Origin: Pseudomonas weihenstephanensis
Lineage (GTDB): Bacteria; Pseudomonadota; Gammaproteobacteria; Pseudomonadales; Pseudomonadaceae
Direction of reading: 5' to 3'
Length of the DNA stretch: 64,000 nt
NCBI RefSeq assembly: GCF_001043055.1
Contig: NZ_JYLF01000003.1
Coordinates: 310,001 to 374,000, forward strand
The notes under the pieces are model-generated. The model was not told the DNA's origin. It saw only the letters and a list, made by a program, of their open reading frames with translations, and searched no databases. The position numbers and the translations under genes were made by a program. Shown in pieces: positions 1-10,060 of this stretch (positions are counted from its first letter, which is position 1; every line of letters starts with the position of its first letter).

Positions 1-3000
1 GACGATTTCAATGTGTCTTGTGTCTGCCAAACGGTGATGGGTAGGCTGAGCTTGCCGGGCAAAAACATGAGGGCTGTTTCAGCGATCAAGGAAAGCAGGG
101 TTTTGAACGAGGTCCAGTCGGCTTCTGAGGTGGTGACGGACTGCTGTTTGGCCATATCCAGCAACAAAGCAGTGTTGTCGTCGTACAACGTCAAAAATGC
201 ATTGCCTTCAATGGCCTCGCCTGAGAGCGTGACCGGAGCAGGTGTTGAATACACATCAAAGCTGAAGAAGTCTTGAGAGATGTAGGTGACGTGCGGCTCT
301 TTAAAACCGCCGTTATCATATTTTTTGCGGATGTAGGGTGTGAGCCTGCTCAGAATTAGCGATTGCAGTGTCGCCCGCGAACACAGGTCCAAAATAAAGT
401 GCTGTTCATCGGGATACTCCTTGAACGAAAAATCCTGGTTGTAAGTGGCCCACACCACAAAAGGACCTTCACCAGGGGCTTGGGGGCTGATCACATACAC
501 CCCTTTTACCGGGTCAGGGGTCGCGTCGCTGGATGTGCACAGCTGTAAGCGCCGCAACTGGATGCGCTGACCCTTCACAGATTCCCGTGCTCCGCCATCG
601 GGCATATTCATGACCTGTTCAATACAGCGGTAGGCAGCGTCTGTGAGCTGGCCTGCCAATTTACTGTTGAATGCGGCTTCTAGCACTTGGAGAGGCAGGT
701 GATTGCAGAACATGCCGAACCGTGCCGCATAGTCCGGTTTGCCACGGGGTAATTTCTCAGCCAGTAAGGTTCGGTACTGAGTACCGATGTTTAATTGTCG
801 GACCAGGTCTTTCACTGCCGACGCATCGAGTTCAGGCGGTAATGGTTTCGCGCTTAACGAGCGGAGTGAAAGATGTCCTGTCAGTTGTCCAAATCCGCGA
901 AGCGCATACGCTGACAGCGGTTGCACCGATCTGGACACGGCCCCGCCCAAGGATGCAATTTGTGCCGTCCAGGCGGGTGATGTGGTGACGGTAATGGTCA
1001 CCTCAATGTCATGAGGGTCAAGTTCAGCGTGCGGGTAATCCGCGCTCAGTTGTGTTTTGAGTGCCTTGTAGGCGAAGTCGTTGATATCGGGAATATCGTG
1101 CAAATAATCGTTGTTGTCCTTGACCACATCCCGGTAACGCTCCAACAACGTTGCGTATTCAAGCTGGTCCTGTAAGGGGGCTTCTTTTAACGCTTTTGGC
1201 AGGGCCGCCTCAAACAGTAGCGTGTCAGTGTATTGAATGAGGGACGTGATATTGAAACTGTGGCGGATGCGCTCTTTGTAATTAAGAACGCTGTCTTGAA
1301 ACACAGCACTTGGCATATTGATTTCGATGGCTTGGTCCACCACCGCCGACAGGTCTTGTATATGTTGTTGGGTGCTGCTGCGCGATAAGGATTCTAAAAA
1401 GTTGTCCTGGATAACTTCAAAACTAAAAAGGCCATTGCTATCGGCCAGCAGCATCGCCCTTTTGGCAAGCACTGTCGCCCGTTGAGCACGGCCCAGGGTC
1501 GACATTAATGCTTCGCCCTCTACGTCATCAAAAAGCCGTTTGCGCAAGGCTGCCTGGCAGTCTGCGAGACTGGCGAAAACTTCGAACTTCTTGGCCGGTG
1601 ACCAAAAATAAACGCGCCCGCAACACGACGCGTCCATCCCCCCGCGCTCTGTAATCAGAAAACATTCTTCAAGGGTGGCGCTGATGCCAGCCTGGGACGA
1701 ATAAAGCGTGACGCTAAACACATCGGACACAAAGTGGTAAAACGACCTGCGCTGATCCAGTTGCAGACCTAAGTTGAACATTTCTATGCAGCTTGCGTCG
1801 TGCGGTGAGAGCGTGGGTTCATATTGATAAAAATACAGCCCTCCAGCCCATAGGTTTTCCAGGCGTAAATCGACCAGTTTTTTAATGCCGGTCTTGGGTT
1901 GTTCAGGCAGAGCAGGCCGCAGGTTGTTTTGTTCGTGCAACAGCGTCTCGGCGAAGTAATCGATCAGTGCGCCACTAAAGCCATCCGCCATCGAGAATAA
2001 AATCCGATGAATCGCTGCACTTTCGTTGTCGTCGAGCAGGGTGGCAGGCGTGCCGGCTTCGTTTTTTATTTGATATTGCACACGGGCGTTCTTGGCCGGT
2101 AACGGCGCATGTCCCGTCACATGCTCTAACAGGCTGTCAATCAGGGTCAACGGTGTTGCAGAGGGGGTGTGCGGCGCGGTGTCATACACCTCGATGTTTT
2201 CAATATCCAGAGGGCGTTTGTTGGTGCTCGACCAGTGTTGAGCGAACCGTTTTTTAATGAAGGAGGCGATACTGGGCGAGGCGGCCAGGAAACTGTCGAG
2301 TTGTCTATCAAGTGCCTGCAAATCTTTTTTAATTTCCTGAACAGAGGATTTCAGAGAATTTAATAGTTCACCGTCGATGACGGTGGTGGTTTGCCCCACG
2401 CTGAAATGAGTGCACCAGCGCTGCTGATTAAACCGTGGTATCAGCGCCGGATTCACCAAGGCGCGAATATCCAGTGCATCCTCCAGCACCGCGGATACCA
2501 GGCTGGCATAGTCTCTGGCGGTATAAGAACTCTGTAGAAAGTCCAGATTTTTTATCCAGGCGGATAAGAAGTTCACATCAGAGATTATTTTTTGCAAAAG
2601 CCGTTCTTCGACGGTTGCAAACACGTTGCCATGAATCAAGGTATGGCCGAACCCAAGCGGCGGCTCTAGCGTTAAAGCTGCACGATCAATGCGAGCCATA
2701 TAACGCGCCAAGAAAGGCTCCATGCCGTCGGGGCCATAGGCTCTTTGCGGGGACAGTAATGCCTTCACGCGAGGCAAAACGGTGAGCACGAAATGCGTCC
2801 ACGAGTCAAAAAACTCGAGCCCCCTATCCGTCATGACAATGAATTGACCGTTTGTGTCGCCTATATAGATGCCATACCACCCCTCCCAGGCGATGGGTGA
2901 AAAGAGCGTTTGATTAATGTGCAGTAAGACACACTGTATGGGCGCCCCGTTGTTTAGATAGAGCCCCCCAAACAGGTGGTTGAACATGTTTGAACTCACG

Positions 3001-3953
3001 CGGTTGGAATGTCGCGCCTCAAGCAACTCGCTCAAAAACCGGTCACTCAACTCGTAGACCAGTGTGGTTTGCAACGTGGGAAAGGGCAGTTGAAGAGTGG
3101 TCCAGGACGCAAGGAGTTCTGCGGCAAGTTCGGCGTCCAGATGACGGGCGGTACTTGCAATCATGCTTATCAGTTCGAGTTCAATTTCACTGCGACTTTT
3201 GATGACTTGCAGGTTACAGGTTGTCGAGGACCTGTATTCAACAATTTCACTGTCGACCATAGTGCCTTTCAAGTAGTACTCAAATATCCAATTCACTATC
3301 GGGTGCTCAGCAACGAGCGGGGTCATTGCGCAGGTTGTTTCCAGTGAATCCGTCGATGGCCTGGTTGTGCGGACGGCTGCTTGAAGTTGTTTAAACAGGG
3401 CAGAGCGCGCAGAGGGCAGTTGGGAGAACAGCGTCACCGTCAGGAATCGGTCGGCGTCGATCTGTGCGTTAAACAGCTCACTCATACTTTCAAACACATC
3501 GCTTGTAATACCTTTCTTTTCCAGAGGCGTGTCGATGTATTGCGTTAAACGATGCCGCATAGAGAAAGGCGTTGAATACATCAGCGCCGGGTCTGCATTA
3601 GTCAGTCGTTGGCGAATATCTGCGACCGCCTCAGCCCAGAGGTTAAATTTTCTAAAGCCATCTACCAGCGAGTAGAGGTAGTAACGGTTTGAGTCTTCTG
3701 GTTCAGCACAGAGCAGGCAAACGCCTTTAAAGGTAATAGAGGGCGTAGTGGGATGCCGGAAACCGATATGGTGCGCATACCCCCTTGTCTCACCCTGAGC
3801 GGGCAGGTCTTCGCGGGGTGTTATGCAAGCTTCAACCCATGCTTTTTCAGCCAACGTGATAATGCCTTGATCAAGCGCCTCACGCGCATGGGTCAGAAAA
3901 CGCTCTTTTATAGAGAGAGGTGAATAAAAAGTGCTCGCTGGTTTCTCGCTCAT
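1..3953 (-). CDS. Large DUF6543 / dermonecrotic-toxin-like protein, C-terminus off the left edge
   Basis: One reading frame is open from an ATG at 3953 (AAGGA 7 bases upstream) to the left edge, at least 1317 codons without a stop; I checked the frame at several points. The product begins MSEKPASTFYSPLSIKERF. It resembles the very large Pseudomonas proteins with DUF6543 ('dermonecrotic toxin domain'), and the stretch encoded around 1950-2200 (LLDDNESAAIHRILFSMADG) is of the kind seen in that family. No signal peptide or catalytic motif is visible. The DNA is AT-richer than the housekeeping genes downstream, which suggests acquired DNA. It is divergent from ssuE. The family name is from memory of the family's style; the existence of the gene is secure. 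Confidence 0.75.
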   Translation of the reverse strand, partial: MSEKPASTFYSPLSIKERFLTHAREALDQGIITLAEKAWVEACITPREDLPAQGETRGYAHHIGFRHPTTPSITFKGVCLLCAEPEDSNRYYLYSLVDGFRKFNLWAEAVADIRQRLTNADPALMYSTPFSMRHRLTQYIDTPLEKKGITSDVFESMSELFNAQIDADRFLTVTLFSQLPSARSALFKQLQAAVRTTRPSTDSLETTCAMTPLVAEHPIVNWIFEYYLKGTMVDSEIVEYRSSTTCNLQVIKSRSEIELELISMIASTARHLDAELAAELLASWTTLQLPFPTLQTTLVYELSDRFLSELLEARHSNRVSSNMFNHLFGGLYLNNGAPIQCVLLHINQTLFSPIAWEGWYGIYIGDTNGQFIVMTDRGLEFFDSWTHFVLTVLPRVKALLSPQRAYGPDGMEPFLARYMARIDRAALTLEPPLGFGHTLIHGNVFATVEERLLQKIISDVNFLSAWIKNLDFLQSSYTARDYASLVSAVLEDALDIRALVNPALIPRFNQQRWCTHFSVGQTTTVIDGELLNSLKSSVQEIKKDLQALDRQLDSFLAASPSIASFIKKRFAQHWSSTNKRPLDIENIEVYDTAPHTPSATPLTLIDSLLEHVTGHAPLPAKNARVQYQIKNEAGTPATLLDDNESAAIHRILFSMADGFSGALIDYFAETLLHEQNNLRPALPEQPKTGIKKLVDLRLENLWAGGLYFYQYEPTLSPHDASCIEMFNLGLQLDQRRSFYHFVSDVFSVTLYSSQAGISATLEECFLITERGGMDASCCGRVYFWSPAKKFEVFASLADCQAALRKRLFDDVEGEALMSTLGRAQRATVLAKRAMLLADSNGLFSFEVIQDNFLESLSRSSTQQHIQDLSAVVDQAIEINMPSAVFQDSVLNYKERIRHSFNITSLIQYTDTLLFEAALPKALKEAPLQDQLEYATLLERYRDVVKDNNDYLHDIPDINDFAYKALKTQLSADYPHAELDPHDIEVTITVTTSPAWTAQIASLGGAVSRSVQPLSAYALRGFGQLTGHLSLRSLSAKPLPPELDASAVKDLVRQLNIGTQYRTLLAEKLPRGKPDYAARFGMFCNHLPLQVLEAAFNSKLAGQLTDAAYRCIEQVMNMPDGGARESVKGQRIQLRRLQLCTSSDATPDPVKGVYVISPQAPGEGPFVVWATYNQDFSFKEYPDEQHFILDLCSRATLQSLILSRLTPYIRKKYDNGGFKEPHVTYISQDFFSFDVYSTPAPVTLSGEAIEGNAFLTLYDDNTALLLDMAKQQSVTTSEADWTSFKTLLSLIAETALMFLPGKLSLPITVWQTQDTLKS

Positions 3954-4264
3954 GTCGCATTCCTTGTGAGTAATGACCTGCACCCTATGTCGCGTGACGC
4001 GCAGCTGGGCGGTACATAACTGTTATTTGTTTGCGTGCATGGGCATCTGACATGCGCCCGTAAACCGCCGGTACGGCGCTGTTTCAATGAGGTATCGAAT
4101 CCAGGCGCAGCGAGCTGATTGAAGCGGACTCCTTCTTATTCGTTTAAGGAATAAATAAATGAATAAATATGATTTATAGATATAAAAATCCCCTGTTATG
4201 GTCTCTCCACTCAAGCGAAAACGCTGACAGCGGTTTGCACACATTCATGCAAGGAAATGCCTAG
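3954..4264. promoter_or_regulatory. Divergent intergenic region with candidate ssu promoter
   Basis: This 311-base gap lies between the DUF6543-type gene (-) and ssuE (+). It holds a strongly AT-rich tract at about 4138-4195 (AATAAATAAATGAATAAA and a following TTATAG...TATAAAAA), unlike its GC-rich surroundings. TTATAG, 17 bases, TATGGT is a possible weak -35/-10 pair, as expected for a promoter needing an activator. Sulfonate operons in pseudomonads are induced under sulfur limitation through CysB, so a CysB-bound promoter is plausible but inferred. A 73-codon minus-strand reading frame here (4023-4244) is not convincing as a gene. Confidence 0.45.
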
Positions 4265-4858
4265 ATGCTGGTTGTGACTCTCGGAGGAAGCCCAAGCCAA
4301 CGATCCCGCTGCGGGGTGTTGCTGGACCGCGCCAAAGGTTGGCTCAACCGCCAAGGCGTCGAAGTGGTGAGTTACCAGGTGCGCGATTTCCCGGCTGAGG
4401 ATTTGCTGCATGCGCGGTTCGACAGCCCGAAAATCATCGACCTGCTGCAACAGATCGAAAACGCCGACGGGTTGGTGATTGCGACGCCGGTGTACAAGGC
4501 ATCTTTTAGCGGCGCCCTGAAAACCGTCCTCGATTTACTGCCTGAACGCGCCCTGAGCCACAAGGTGGTGTTGCCCATTGCCACGGGCGGCAGCATCGCC
4601 CACATGCTGGCGGTGGATTACGCACTTAAACCCGTATTGTCGGCGCTCAAGGCCCAAGAAATGCTGCACGGCATCTTTGCCGATGACAGCCAGATTGCTT
4701 ATGGCGAAGGCAGCGCTCAAGCACAGTTGGCGCAGGTTTTGGAACAGCGCTTGAACGAGTCGCTGGAGCAGTTTTACAGCGCGCTGGCCCGTCGCCCCAA
4801 GCCGCTGGACCCCAACCTTCTCAACGAGCGCCTGGTCGCGGCTCGCTGGAGTATCTGA
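4265..4858 (+). CDS. ssuE: NAD(P)H-dependent FMN reductase SsuE
   Basis: The 197-residue protein has the flavodoxin-like fold sequence of SsuE: an N-terminal [12 protein letters not shown] phosphate-binding loop and an [21 protein letters not shown] segment that carries the flavin-site signature. It reduces FMN with NAD(P)H and passes FMNH2 to the monooxygenase SsuD in the cytoplasm. It is the first gene of ssuEADCBF, all on the plus strand. The start ATG at 4265 follows AAGGAAATGCCTAG. Length and order match the characterised Pseudomonas ssu operon. Confidence 0.95.
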   Translation: MLVVTLGGSPSQRSRCGVLLDRAKGWLNRQGVEVVSYQVRDFPAEDLLHARFDSPKIIDLLQQIENADGLVIATPVYKASFSGALKTVLDLLPERALSHKVVLPIATGGSIAHMLAVDYALKPVLSALKAQEMLHGIFADDSQIAYGEGSAQAQLAQVLEQRLNESLEQFYSALARRPKPLDPNLLNERLVAARWSI

Positions 4859-4939
4859 TTTAACGCTTTCCCCACCTTACTGACCCGCTAACGGCTCGGC
4901 AGGTGCAACCCGAATCTCGAACAACAAAAGGAGAGCGCC

Positions 4940-5905
4940 ATGCGCCCTGTCATTTTGCGTCGAGGTCTGGTCGCACTGTTAGCTGCGGCTGTGTCCTTCG
5001 GCGTCGTGTTAGAAGCTCAAGCAGATGCCCTGCGCATCGGTTATCAAAAATACGGCACGCTGATGCTGCTCAAAGCCAAAGGCACGCTTGAAAAGCGTCT
5101 GGCCGAGCAGGGCGTCGATGTGCAGTGGACTGAGTTCCCCGGCGGCCCACAACTGCTGGAAGGCTTGAACGTCGGCTCGATCGACTTCGGCGTTACCGGT
5201 GAAACACCACCGGTGTTCGCCCAGGCTGCGGGCGCTGATTTGCTTTACGTTGCCTACGAGCCACCGGCGCCCACCAGCGAAGCGATTCTGGTGCCCAAGG
5301 ACTCGCCGATCACCTCGGTGAAAGACCTCAAGGGCAAAAAAGTCGTACTGAACAAAGGCTCCAATGTGCATTACCTGCTGGTGCGTGCGCTGGAAGACGC
5401 GGGCCTGAAGTACACCGATATCCAGACAGTCTTTCTGCCTCCCGCGGATGCGCGTGCGGCGTTCGAACGCGGCAGTGTGGATGCGTGGGTGATTTGGGAC
5501 CCGTACCAGGCCGCCGCCGAGCAACAGTTGCAAGCGCGCACCCTGCGTGATGCCAGCGGTATTGCAGACAACCATCAGTTCTATCTGGCGACCAAGCCGT
5601 ATGCGCAGCAGCACCCCAAGGTGATCGAAACCTTGGTCGATGAAGTGCGCAACATTGGCGAATGGGCCAAAGCCAACCCTCAAGAGGTGACCCAACAAGT
5701 GGCGCCGCTGTTGGGGTTGTCGCCCGAGATCACCCTTACAGCCGTCAAACGCCAGGGTTACGGCGCACAGTTCTTGACCCCGGAGGTGATCAACGCACAG
5801 CAAAAAATCGCTGACAGTTTTTACCAGCTCAAGTTGATCCCCAAGCCACTGGTGGTCAAAGACGTGATCTGGACGCCCCCGGCCGCCGTGGCCAAAGCCC
5901 TCTAA
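4940..5905 (+). CDS. ssuA: Aliphatic sulfonate ABC transporter substrate-binding protein SsuA
   Basis: The 321-residue periplasmic binding protein has an N-terminal signal peptide ([28 protein letters not shown], cleavage about residue 28) followed by [18 protein letters not shown], the typical start of SsuA/TauA-type proteins. The [19 protein letters not shown] and [10 protein letters not shown] segments are characteristic of the family. It delivers alkanesulfonates to SsuC/SsuB. An AGGAGA ribosome site precedes the ATG at 4940. The 81-base gap after ssuE shows no terminator, so co-transcription is likely. Confidence 0.95.
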   Translation: MRPVILRRGLVALLAAAVSFGVVLEAQADALRIGYQKYGTLMLLKAKGTLEKRLAEQGVDVQWTEFPGGPQLLEGLNVGSIDFGVTGETPPVFAQAAGADLLYVAYEPPAPTSEAILVPKDSPITSVKDLKGKKVVLNKGSNVHYLLVRALEDAGLKYTDIQTVFLPPADARAAFERGSVDAWVIWDPYQAAAEQQLQARTLRDASGIADNHQFYLATKPYAQQHPKVIETLVDEVRNIGEWAKANPQEVTQQVAPLLGLSPEITLTAVKRQGYGAQFLTPEVINAQQKIADSFYQLKLIPKPLVVKDVIWTPPAAVAKAL

Positions 5906-5936
5906 CGCTTGCCGTACCCATTTAGGAGACCACTCC

Positions 5937-7085
5937 ATGAGCCTCAATATTTTCTGGTTCCTGCCTACCCACGGTGATGGCCATTACCTTGGCACCAGCG
6001 AAGGCGCCCGCGCTGTCGATTACGGTTACCTGCAACAAGTGGCGCAAGCGGCGGATCGGCTGGGCTTTGGCGGGGTGTTGATCCCCACCGGCCGTTCCTG
6101 CGAAGACTCCTGGCTGGTAGCCGCCGCACTGATTCCGGTGACTCAGCGTCTGAAATTTCTGGTGGCTTTGCGTCCTGGCATCGTTTCGCCCACCGTGGCC
6201 GCGCGGCAGGCGGCGACGCTTGATCGTTTGTCGGGCGGACGGGCGCTGTTCAATCTGGTGACGGGGGGTGACCCGGAAGAGTTGGCCGGTGACGGTCTGT
6301 TCCTCAGCCATGAAGAGCGTTACCAGGCGTCGGTGGAATTCACCCGCATCTGGCGCCGTGTACTCGAAGGCGAAACCGTGGACTACGATGGCCAGCACAT
6401 CAGCGTCAAAGGCGCCAAGTTGTTGTACCCGCCGATCCAGCAACCGCGTCCGCCGCTGTACTTTGGTGGTTCGTCGCAAGCGGCGCAGGATCTGGCCGCC
6501 GAACAAGTTGAAATGGTGCTGACGTGGGGCGAGCCACCGGCCGCGGTCGCTGAAAAGATTGAACAAGTGCGCGCCAAAGCCGCCAAGCTCGGGCGCACGG
6601 TGCGCTTCGGCATTCGTTTGCACGTCATCGTGCGCGAGACCAATGAAGAGGCATGGAAAGCCGCAGACAAGCTGATATCGCATCTGGACGATGACACCAT
6701 CGCTCGTGCTCAAGCCTCTTTGGCGCGCTTTGATTCGGTGGGCCAACAACGCATGGCTGCGCTGCACGGCGGCAGCCGCGACAACCTCGAAGTCAGCCCC
6801 AACCTATGGGCGGGCGTGGGGCTGGTGCGCGGCGGCGCGGGCACGGCGCTGGTCGGTGACGGCCCAACGGTCGCGGCACGGGTTCAGGAATATGCCGACC
6901 TGGGCATCGACACGTTCATCTTCTCCGGCTACCCGCACCTGGAAGAGTCTTATCGCGTGGCGGAGCTGTTGTTCCCGCACCTGGATATCGAGCGCCCGGA
7001 ACTGCCGAAAAGTGCCGGATATGTGAGCCCCTTTGGCGAAATGGTGGCCAACGACATCCTCCCTAAAGCCGCGTCGCAGAGCTGA
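5937..7085 (+). CDS. ssuD: FMNH2-dependent alkanesulfonate monooxygenase SsuD
   Basis: The 382-residue protein is a bacterial luciferase-like TIM-barrel flavin monooxygenase that opens [19 protein letters not shown], as SsuD proteins do. It contains [24 protein letters not shown] and the C-terminal [21 protein letters not shown] typical of SsuD. With FMNH2 from SsuE and O2 it cleaves the C-S bond of alkanesulfonates, giving aldehyde and sulfite. The length is that of the E. coli and P. putida enzymes. A clear AGGAG lies upstream of the ATG. It lies 31 bases after ssuA and 7 bases before ssuC. Confidence 0.97.
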   Translation: MSLNIFWFLPTHGDGHYLGTSEGARAVDYGYLQQVAQAADRLGFGGVLIPTGRSCEDSWLVAAALIPVTQRLKFLVALRPGIVSPTVAARQAATLDRLSGGRALFNLVTGGDPEELAGDGLFLSHEERYQASVEFTRIWRRVLEGETVDYDGQHISVKGAKLLYPPIQQPRPPLYFGGSSQAAQDLAAEQVEMVLTWGEPPAAVAEKIEQVRAKAAKLGRTVRFGIRLHVIVRETNEEAWKAADKLISHLDDDTIARAQASLARFDSVGQQRMAALHGGSRDNLEVSPNLWAGVGLVRGGAGTALVGDGPTVAARVQEYADLGIDTFIFSGYPHLEESYRVAELLFPHLDIERPELPKSAGYVSPFGEMVANDILPKAASQS

Positions 7086-7092
7086 GGCGGCC

Positions 7093-7899
7093 ATGATCAC
7101 AACGAAGGCTTCGCGCCTTAATAACCTCGCTCACACGTTGGCGCCCTGGACCTTGCCCGTGTTGCTGTTGGCGGTGTGGCAGCTTTCGGTGTCGGCCGGT
7201 TGGTTGTCGACGCGCATTCTGCCGGCGCCCAGTGCCGTGATTGCGGCAGGCGTTGAGCTGGTGCGCAGTGGCGAGATCTGGAAGCACCTCGCCATCAGCG
7301 GCTGGCGCGCCGGGTTGGGCTTTGTCATTGGCGGCAGTATTGGCCTGGCCTTGGGCTTTATCACCGGCCTGTCAAAGTGGGGCGAACGCCTGCTAGACAG
7401 CTCGGTGCAAATGATCCGCAACGTGCCGCACCTGGCGCTGATTCCGCTGGTGATCCTGTGGTTCGGGATTGATGAGTCGGCGAAGATTTTTTTGGTCGCG
7501 CTGGGCACGTTGTTCCCCATTTACCTCAACACCTATCACGGCATCCGCAACGTTGATCCGGCGCTGGTGGAGATGGCGCGCAGCTATGGCTTGTCCGGTT
7601 TCAGTCTGTTTCGTCAGGTGATTTTGCCGGGCGCATTGCCTTCGATTCTGGTGGGTGTGCGGTTCGCGCTGGGCTTTATGTGGCTGACGTTGATCGTGGC
7701 TGAAACCATCTCTGCCAGTTCCGGCATTGGCTATCTGGCGATGAACGCCCGGGAGTTTTTGCAGACCGATGTGGTGGTGCTGGCGATTGTTTTGTACGCG
7801 GTGCTTGGCAAATTGGCCGACAGCGCGGCCCGGGGTCTGGAACGCGTGTGGTTGCGTTGGCACCCGGCCTATCAAGTGGTTAAAGGCGGTGCAGCATGA
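7093..7899 (+). CDS. ssuC: Sulfonate ABC transporter permease SsuC
   Basis: The inner-membrane permease (268 residues) has about six hydrophobic segments, the first at [13 protein letters not shown]. The cytoplasmic EAA-type loop is at [37 protein letters not shown] chose the ATG at 7093, just after the ssuD stop, rather than the in-frame extension to 7033: it sits behind GAGGCGG, and known SsuC proteins begin at this point. It partners SsuA and SsuB. Its stop overlaps the ssuB start by four bases (ATGA), which indicates translational coupling. Confidence 0.95.
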   Translation: MITTKASRLNNLAHTLAPWTLPVLLLAVWQLSVSAGWLSTRILPAPSAVIAAGVELVRSGEIWKHLAISGWRAGLGFVIGGSIGLALGFITGLSKWGERLLDSSVQMIRNVPHLALIPLVILWFGIDESAKIFLVALGTLFPIYLNTYHGIRNVDPALVEMARSYGLSGFSLFRQVILPGALPSILVGVRFALGFMWLTLIVAETISASSGIGYLAMNAREFLQTDVVVLAIVLYAVLGKLADSAARGLERVWLRWHPAYQVVKGGAA

Positions 7900-8702
7900 C
7901 GGCTCAACAACCCCCGCGCTTGCGTCAGGGTATACCGCTGGCGATCAACGGCCTGCAAAAGTCCTTTGGCGAGCGCCGCGTACTGCGCGACATCAACGTG
8001 CACATCCCGGCAGGTCAATTTGTGGCTGTCGTGGGGCGCAGCGGTTGTGGCAAAAGCACCTTGATGCGCCTGCTGGCCGGGCTGGATCAGCCCACGGCAG
8101 GTCAATTGCTGGCAGGCAGCGCGCCGCTGCAAGACGCGCACGACGACACCCGTTTGATGTTTCAGGAAGCGCGTTTACTGCCGTGGAAAAAAGTCATCGA
8201 CAACGTGGGCCTGGGGCTTAAAGGCGATTGGCGTGGCAAAGCGCTCAAGGCGCTGGAAGAGGTCGGCCTGGCCGAGCGCGCCCACGAGTGGCCCGCTGCG
8301 TTATCGGGCGGGCAAAAACAGCGTGTGGCCTTGGCCCGCGCGCTCATTCATCAACCGCGTTTGCTGTTGCTGGACGAGCCGCTGGGTGCGCTTGACGCAC
8401 TGACCCGCATCGAGATGCAGCAACTGATCGAACGCTTGTGGCGCCAGCATGGTTTCACGGTGTTGCTGGTGACCCACGACGTCAGCGAAGCGGTGGCCAT
8501 TGCTGATCGGGTGATCCTGATTGAAGACGGCGAAGTGGGGCTGGACCTCCTCGTCGAACTGCCCAGACCGCGCGCGCGTGGCTCGCATCGGCTGGCGGCG
8601 CTGGAAACCGAAGTCCTTAACCGAGTGCTTGCTTTACCTGGCTTGCCGCCTGAGCCAGAACCCGTTGCACCGTTGCCTACGCAATTGCGTTGGGCGCAAT
8701 AA
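7896..8702 (+). CDS. ssuB: Sulfonate ABC transporter ATP-binding protein SsuB
   Basis: The 268-residue ABC ATPase has Walker [10 protein letters not shown], a Q-loop in [10 protein letters not shown], signature [15 protein letters not shown], Walker [14 protein letters not shown] and H-loop VTHDVSEA. The [11 protein letters not shown] form is typical of SsuB/TauB transporters. It energises sulfonate import with SsuC and SsuA. It overlaps ssuC by four bases and is followed after 35 bases by ssuF. Confidence 0.96.
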   Translation: MTAQQPPRLRQGIPLAINGLQKSFGERRVLRDINVHIPAGQFVAVVGRSGCGKSTLMRLLAGLDQPTAGQLLAGSAPLQDAHDDTRLMFQEARLLPWKKVIDNVGLGLKGDWRGKALKALEEVGLAERAHEWPAALSGGQKQRVALARALIHQPRLLLLDEPLGALDALTRIEMQQLIERLWRQHGFTVLLVTHDVSEAVAIADRVILIEDGEVGLDLLVELPRPRARGSHRLAALETEVLNRVLALPGLPPEPEPVAPLPTQLRWAQ

Positions 8703-8737
8703 CCTCAGTTTTCTCTCCCAAGACAGGAATCGACACC

Positions 8738-8953
8738 ATGACCATTAAAGCCATCAACGTGCGTAACCAGTTCAAAGGCCACATCAAGGAAATCGTGCTG
8801 GGCGACGTGCTGTCTGAAATCGACGTACAAACGGCTTCGGGTATCGTCACCTCCGTCATCACCACCCGCTCGGTCAAAGAGCTGGAGCTGGTGGTGGGCA
8901 GCGAAGTCATCGCGTTTGTGAAGTCCACCGAGGTGTCGATCGCCAAGTTGTAA
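8738..8953 (+). CDS. ssuF: Molybdopterin-binding-like (TOBE) protein SsuF
   Basis: The 71-residue protein is a single TOBE/molbindin domain (MTIKAINVRNQFKG ... VVGSEVIAFVKSTEVSIAKL). Such a gene is the last one of the Pseudomonas ssu operon, where SsuF is reported to be needed for sulfonate use although its role is unclear; the domain suggests oxyanion binding. The ATG at 8738 behind AGACAGGAATCGAC is preferred to an upstream in-frame start at 8690 that would overlap ssuB. A rho-independent terminator follows at once. Confidence 0.93.
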   Translation: MTIKAINVRNQFKGHIKEIVLGDVLSEIDVQTASGIVTSVITTRSVKELELVVGSEVIAFVKSTEVSIAKL

Positions 8954-8970
8954 GCGTGGGTTATCCACAA

Positions 8971-9002
8971 CCCCGAACGGCGTAAGCCTTTCGGGGTTTT
9001 TT
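8971..9002 (+). terminator. Rho-independent terminator of the ssu operon
   Basis: CCCCGAA (8971-8977) pairs with TTCGGGG (8990-8996), with further GGC/GCC pairing inside, and is followed by a T run (8997-9002). It lies 18 bases after the ssuF stop and before the convergent thyA gene. Confidence 0.9.
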
Positions 9003-9039
9003 ACGTGTGGGAGGGGCGAAAGCTGTAGCAGGGGGGGAG

Positions 9040-10011
9040 TCAGACCGCCATTGGCGCCGTCATGGGCGCATGGTGTTCATACCCTTCGAGGCTGAAGTCA
9101 CTCGGCTCGATCAAGCCCAGCCATTCGGGCTGATAAACGCCGGTCTTGGCAAACTCAGGCACACGGTCCGAGATCACCAGTTTGGGCATCGGGAACGGCT
9201 CGCGGGTCAGTTGCTCGTTGAGCATGTCCAGGTGGTTCTCATACACATGGGCGTCGCCGATGAAGTAGGTGAACCAGCGCGGCGTGTAACCGGTCAGACG
9301 GCCGATCAGGCTTAGCAGCGCCGCGCCTTCGGTCAGGTTAAACGGCGTGCCCAGGCCCAGATCGTTGGAGCGAATGTAGAGGGTCAGGGAAATTTCCTTG
9401 GTCTCGACATTGGGGTGGAACTGATACAGCAGGTGGCACGGCGGCAGGGCCATTTCGTCGAGTTGGGCGCAGTTCCAGCCGTGGAACAAAATGCGGCGGC
9501 TGCCCGGGTCGTTGATGATGGTGTCCACGCACTGGCGCACTTGGTCGATGGCCTTGTACAGCACCACGTAAGCCTGGCCGTCTTCCTCGCCTTCTGCGAT
9601 CTGGCGGTAGCCCTGGCTCAGGCACAACGCGATGGCGTCCTGATTGCTGCGCGCCACTTGTTTGTAGGCGGGCCATTTGCGCCATTGCACGCCGTAGATT
9701 TCACCGAGGTCGTCTTCACCCTGGCGGAACGGGTTGGCCAGCCATTGGACGTTTTCGTTGGCGTTCTGGTCCCACACTTTGCAGCCCAGCGCGCGGAAGT
9801 CGGCGGCACTGTTGACCGGACGCAAGAACCCGCACATTTCGCCAATCGCTGATTTGAACGCCATGCGCCGGGTGGTGATGGCCGGAAAGCCTTCTTTGAG
9901 GTCGTAGCGCAACATGGCGCCGGGCAGACTGATGGTCTTCACGCCGGTACGGTTGGCTTGCAGGGTGCCGTTTTTAATGACGTTGGCAACGAGGTCGAGA
10001 TATTGCTTCAT
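9040..10011 (-). CDS. thyA: Thymidylate synthase
   Basis: The 323-residue enzyme makes dTMP from dUMP with methylene-tetrahydrofolate. Visible signatures are RTGVKT (phosphate/folate-site Arg near residue 21), the catalytic Cys192 in [11 protein letters not shown], and [17 protein letters not shown] for dUMP binding. It is longer than the 264-residue E. coli enzyme because of an insertion at about residues 90-150, a form I recall from other fluorescens/putida pseudomonads. It lies 49 bases downstream of lgt on the same strand, the lgt-thyA order usual for pseudomonads. Confidence 0.97.
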   Translation of the reverse strand: MKQYLDLVANVIKNGTLQANRTGVKTISLPGAMLRYDLKEGFPAITTRRMAFKSAIGEMCGFLRPVNSAADFRALGCKVWDQNANENVQWLANPFRQGEDDLGEIYGVQWRKWPAYKQVARSNQDAIALCLSQGYRQIAEGEEDGQAYVVLYKAIDQVRQCVDTIINDPGSRRILFHGWNCAQLDEMALPPCHLLYQFHPNVETKEISLTLYIRSNDLGLGTPFNLTEGAALLSLIGRLTGYTPRWFTYFIGDAHVYENHLDMLNEQLTREPFPMPKLVISDRVPEFAKTGVYQPEWLGLIEPSDFSLEGYEHHAPMTAPMAV

Positions 10012-10060
10012 GGTTTTCCTACCGTTTGAATGCAGGGCCGGGCAGCCCTGCGATTCGAAT

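Noticed and set aside
13..3347. Short plus-strand open frames at 13-276, 363-548, 671-1014, 2169-2785 and 2990-3347
   Set aside because: They lie opposite one continuous minus-strand frame of over 1300 codons with a good ribosome site and show no recognisable product.
5009..5947. 312-codon minus-strand frame opposite ssuA
   Set aside because: The ssuA product has a signal peptide and clear family motifs; the antisense translation has none.
9040..10011. Fusion or foreign origin of thyA because it is longer than the E. coli enzyme
   Set aside because: The insertion is, as far as I recall, normal for many fluorescens/putida-type pseudomonads, and all catalytic motifs are in place.
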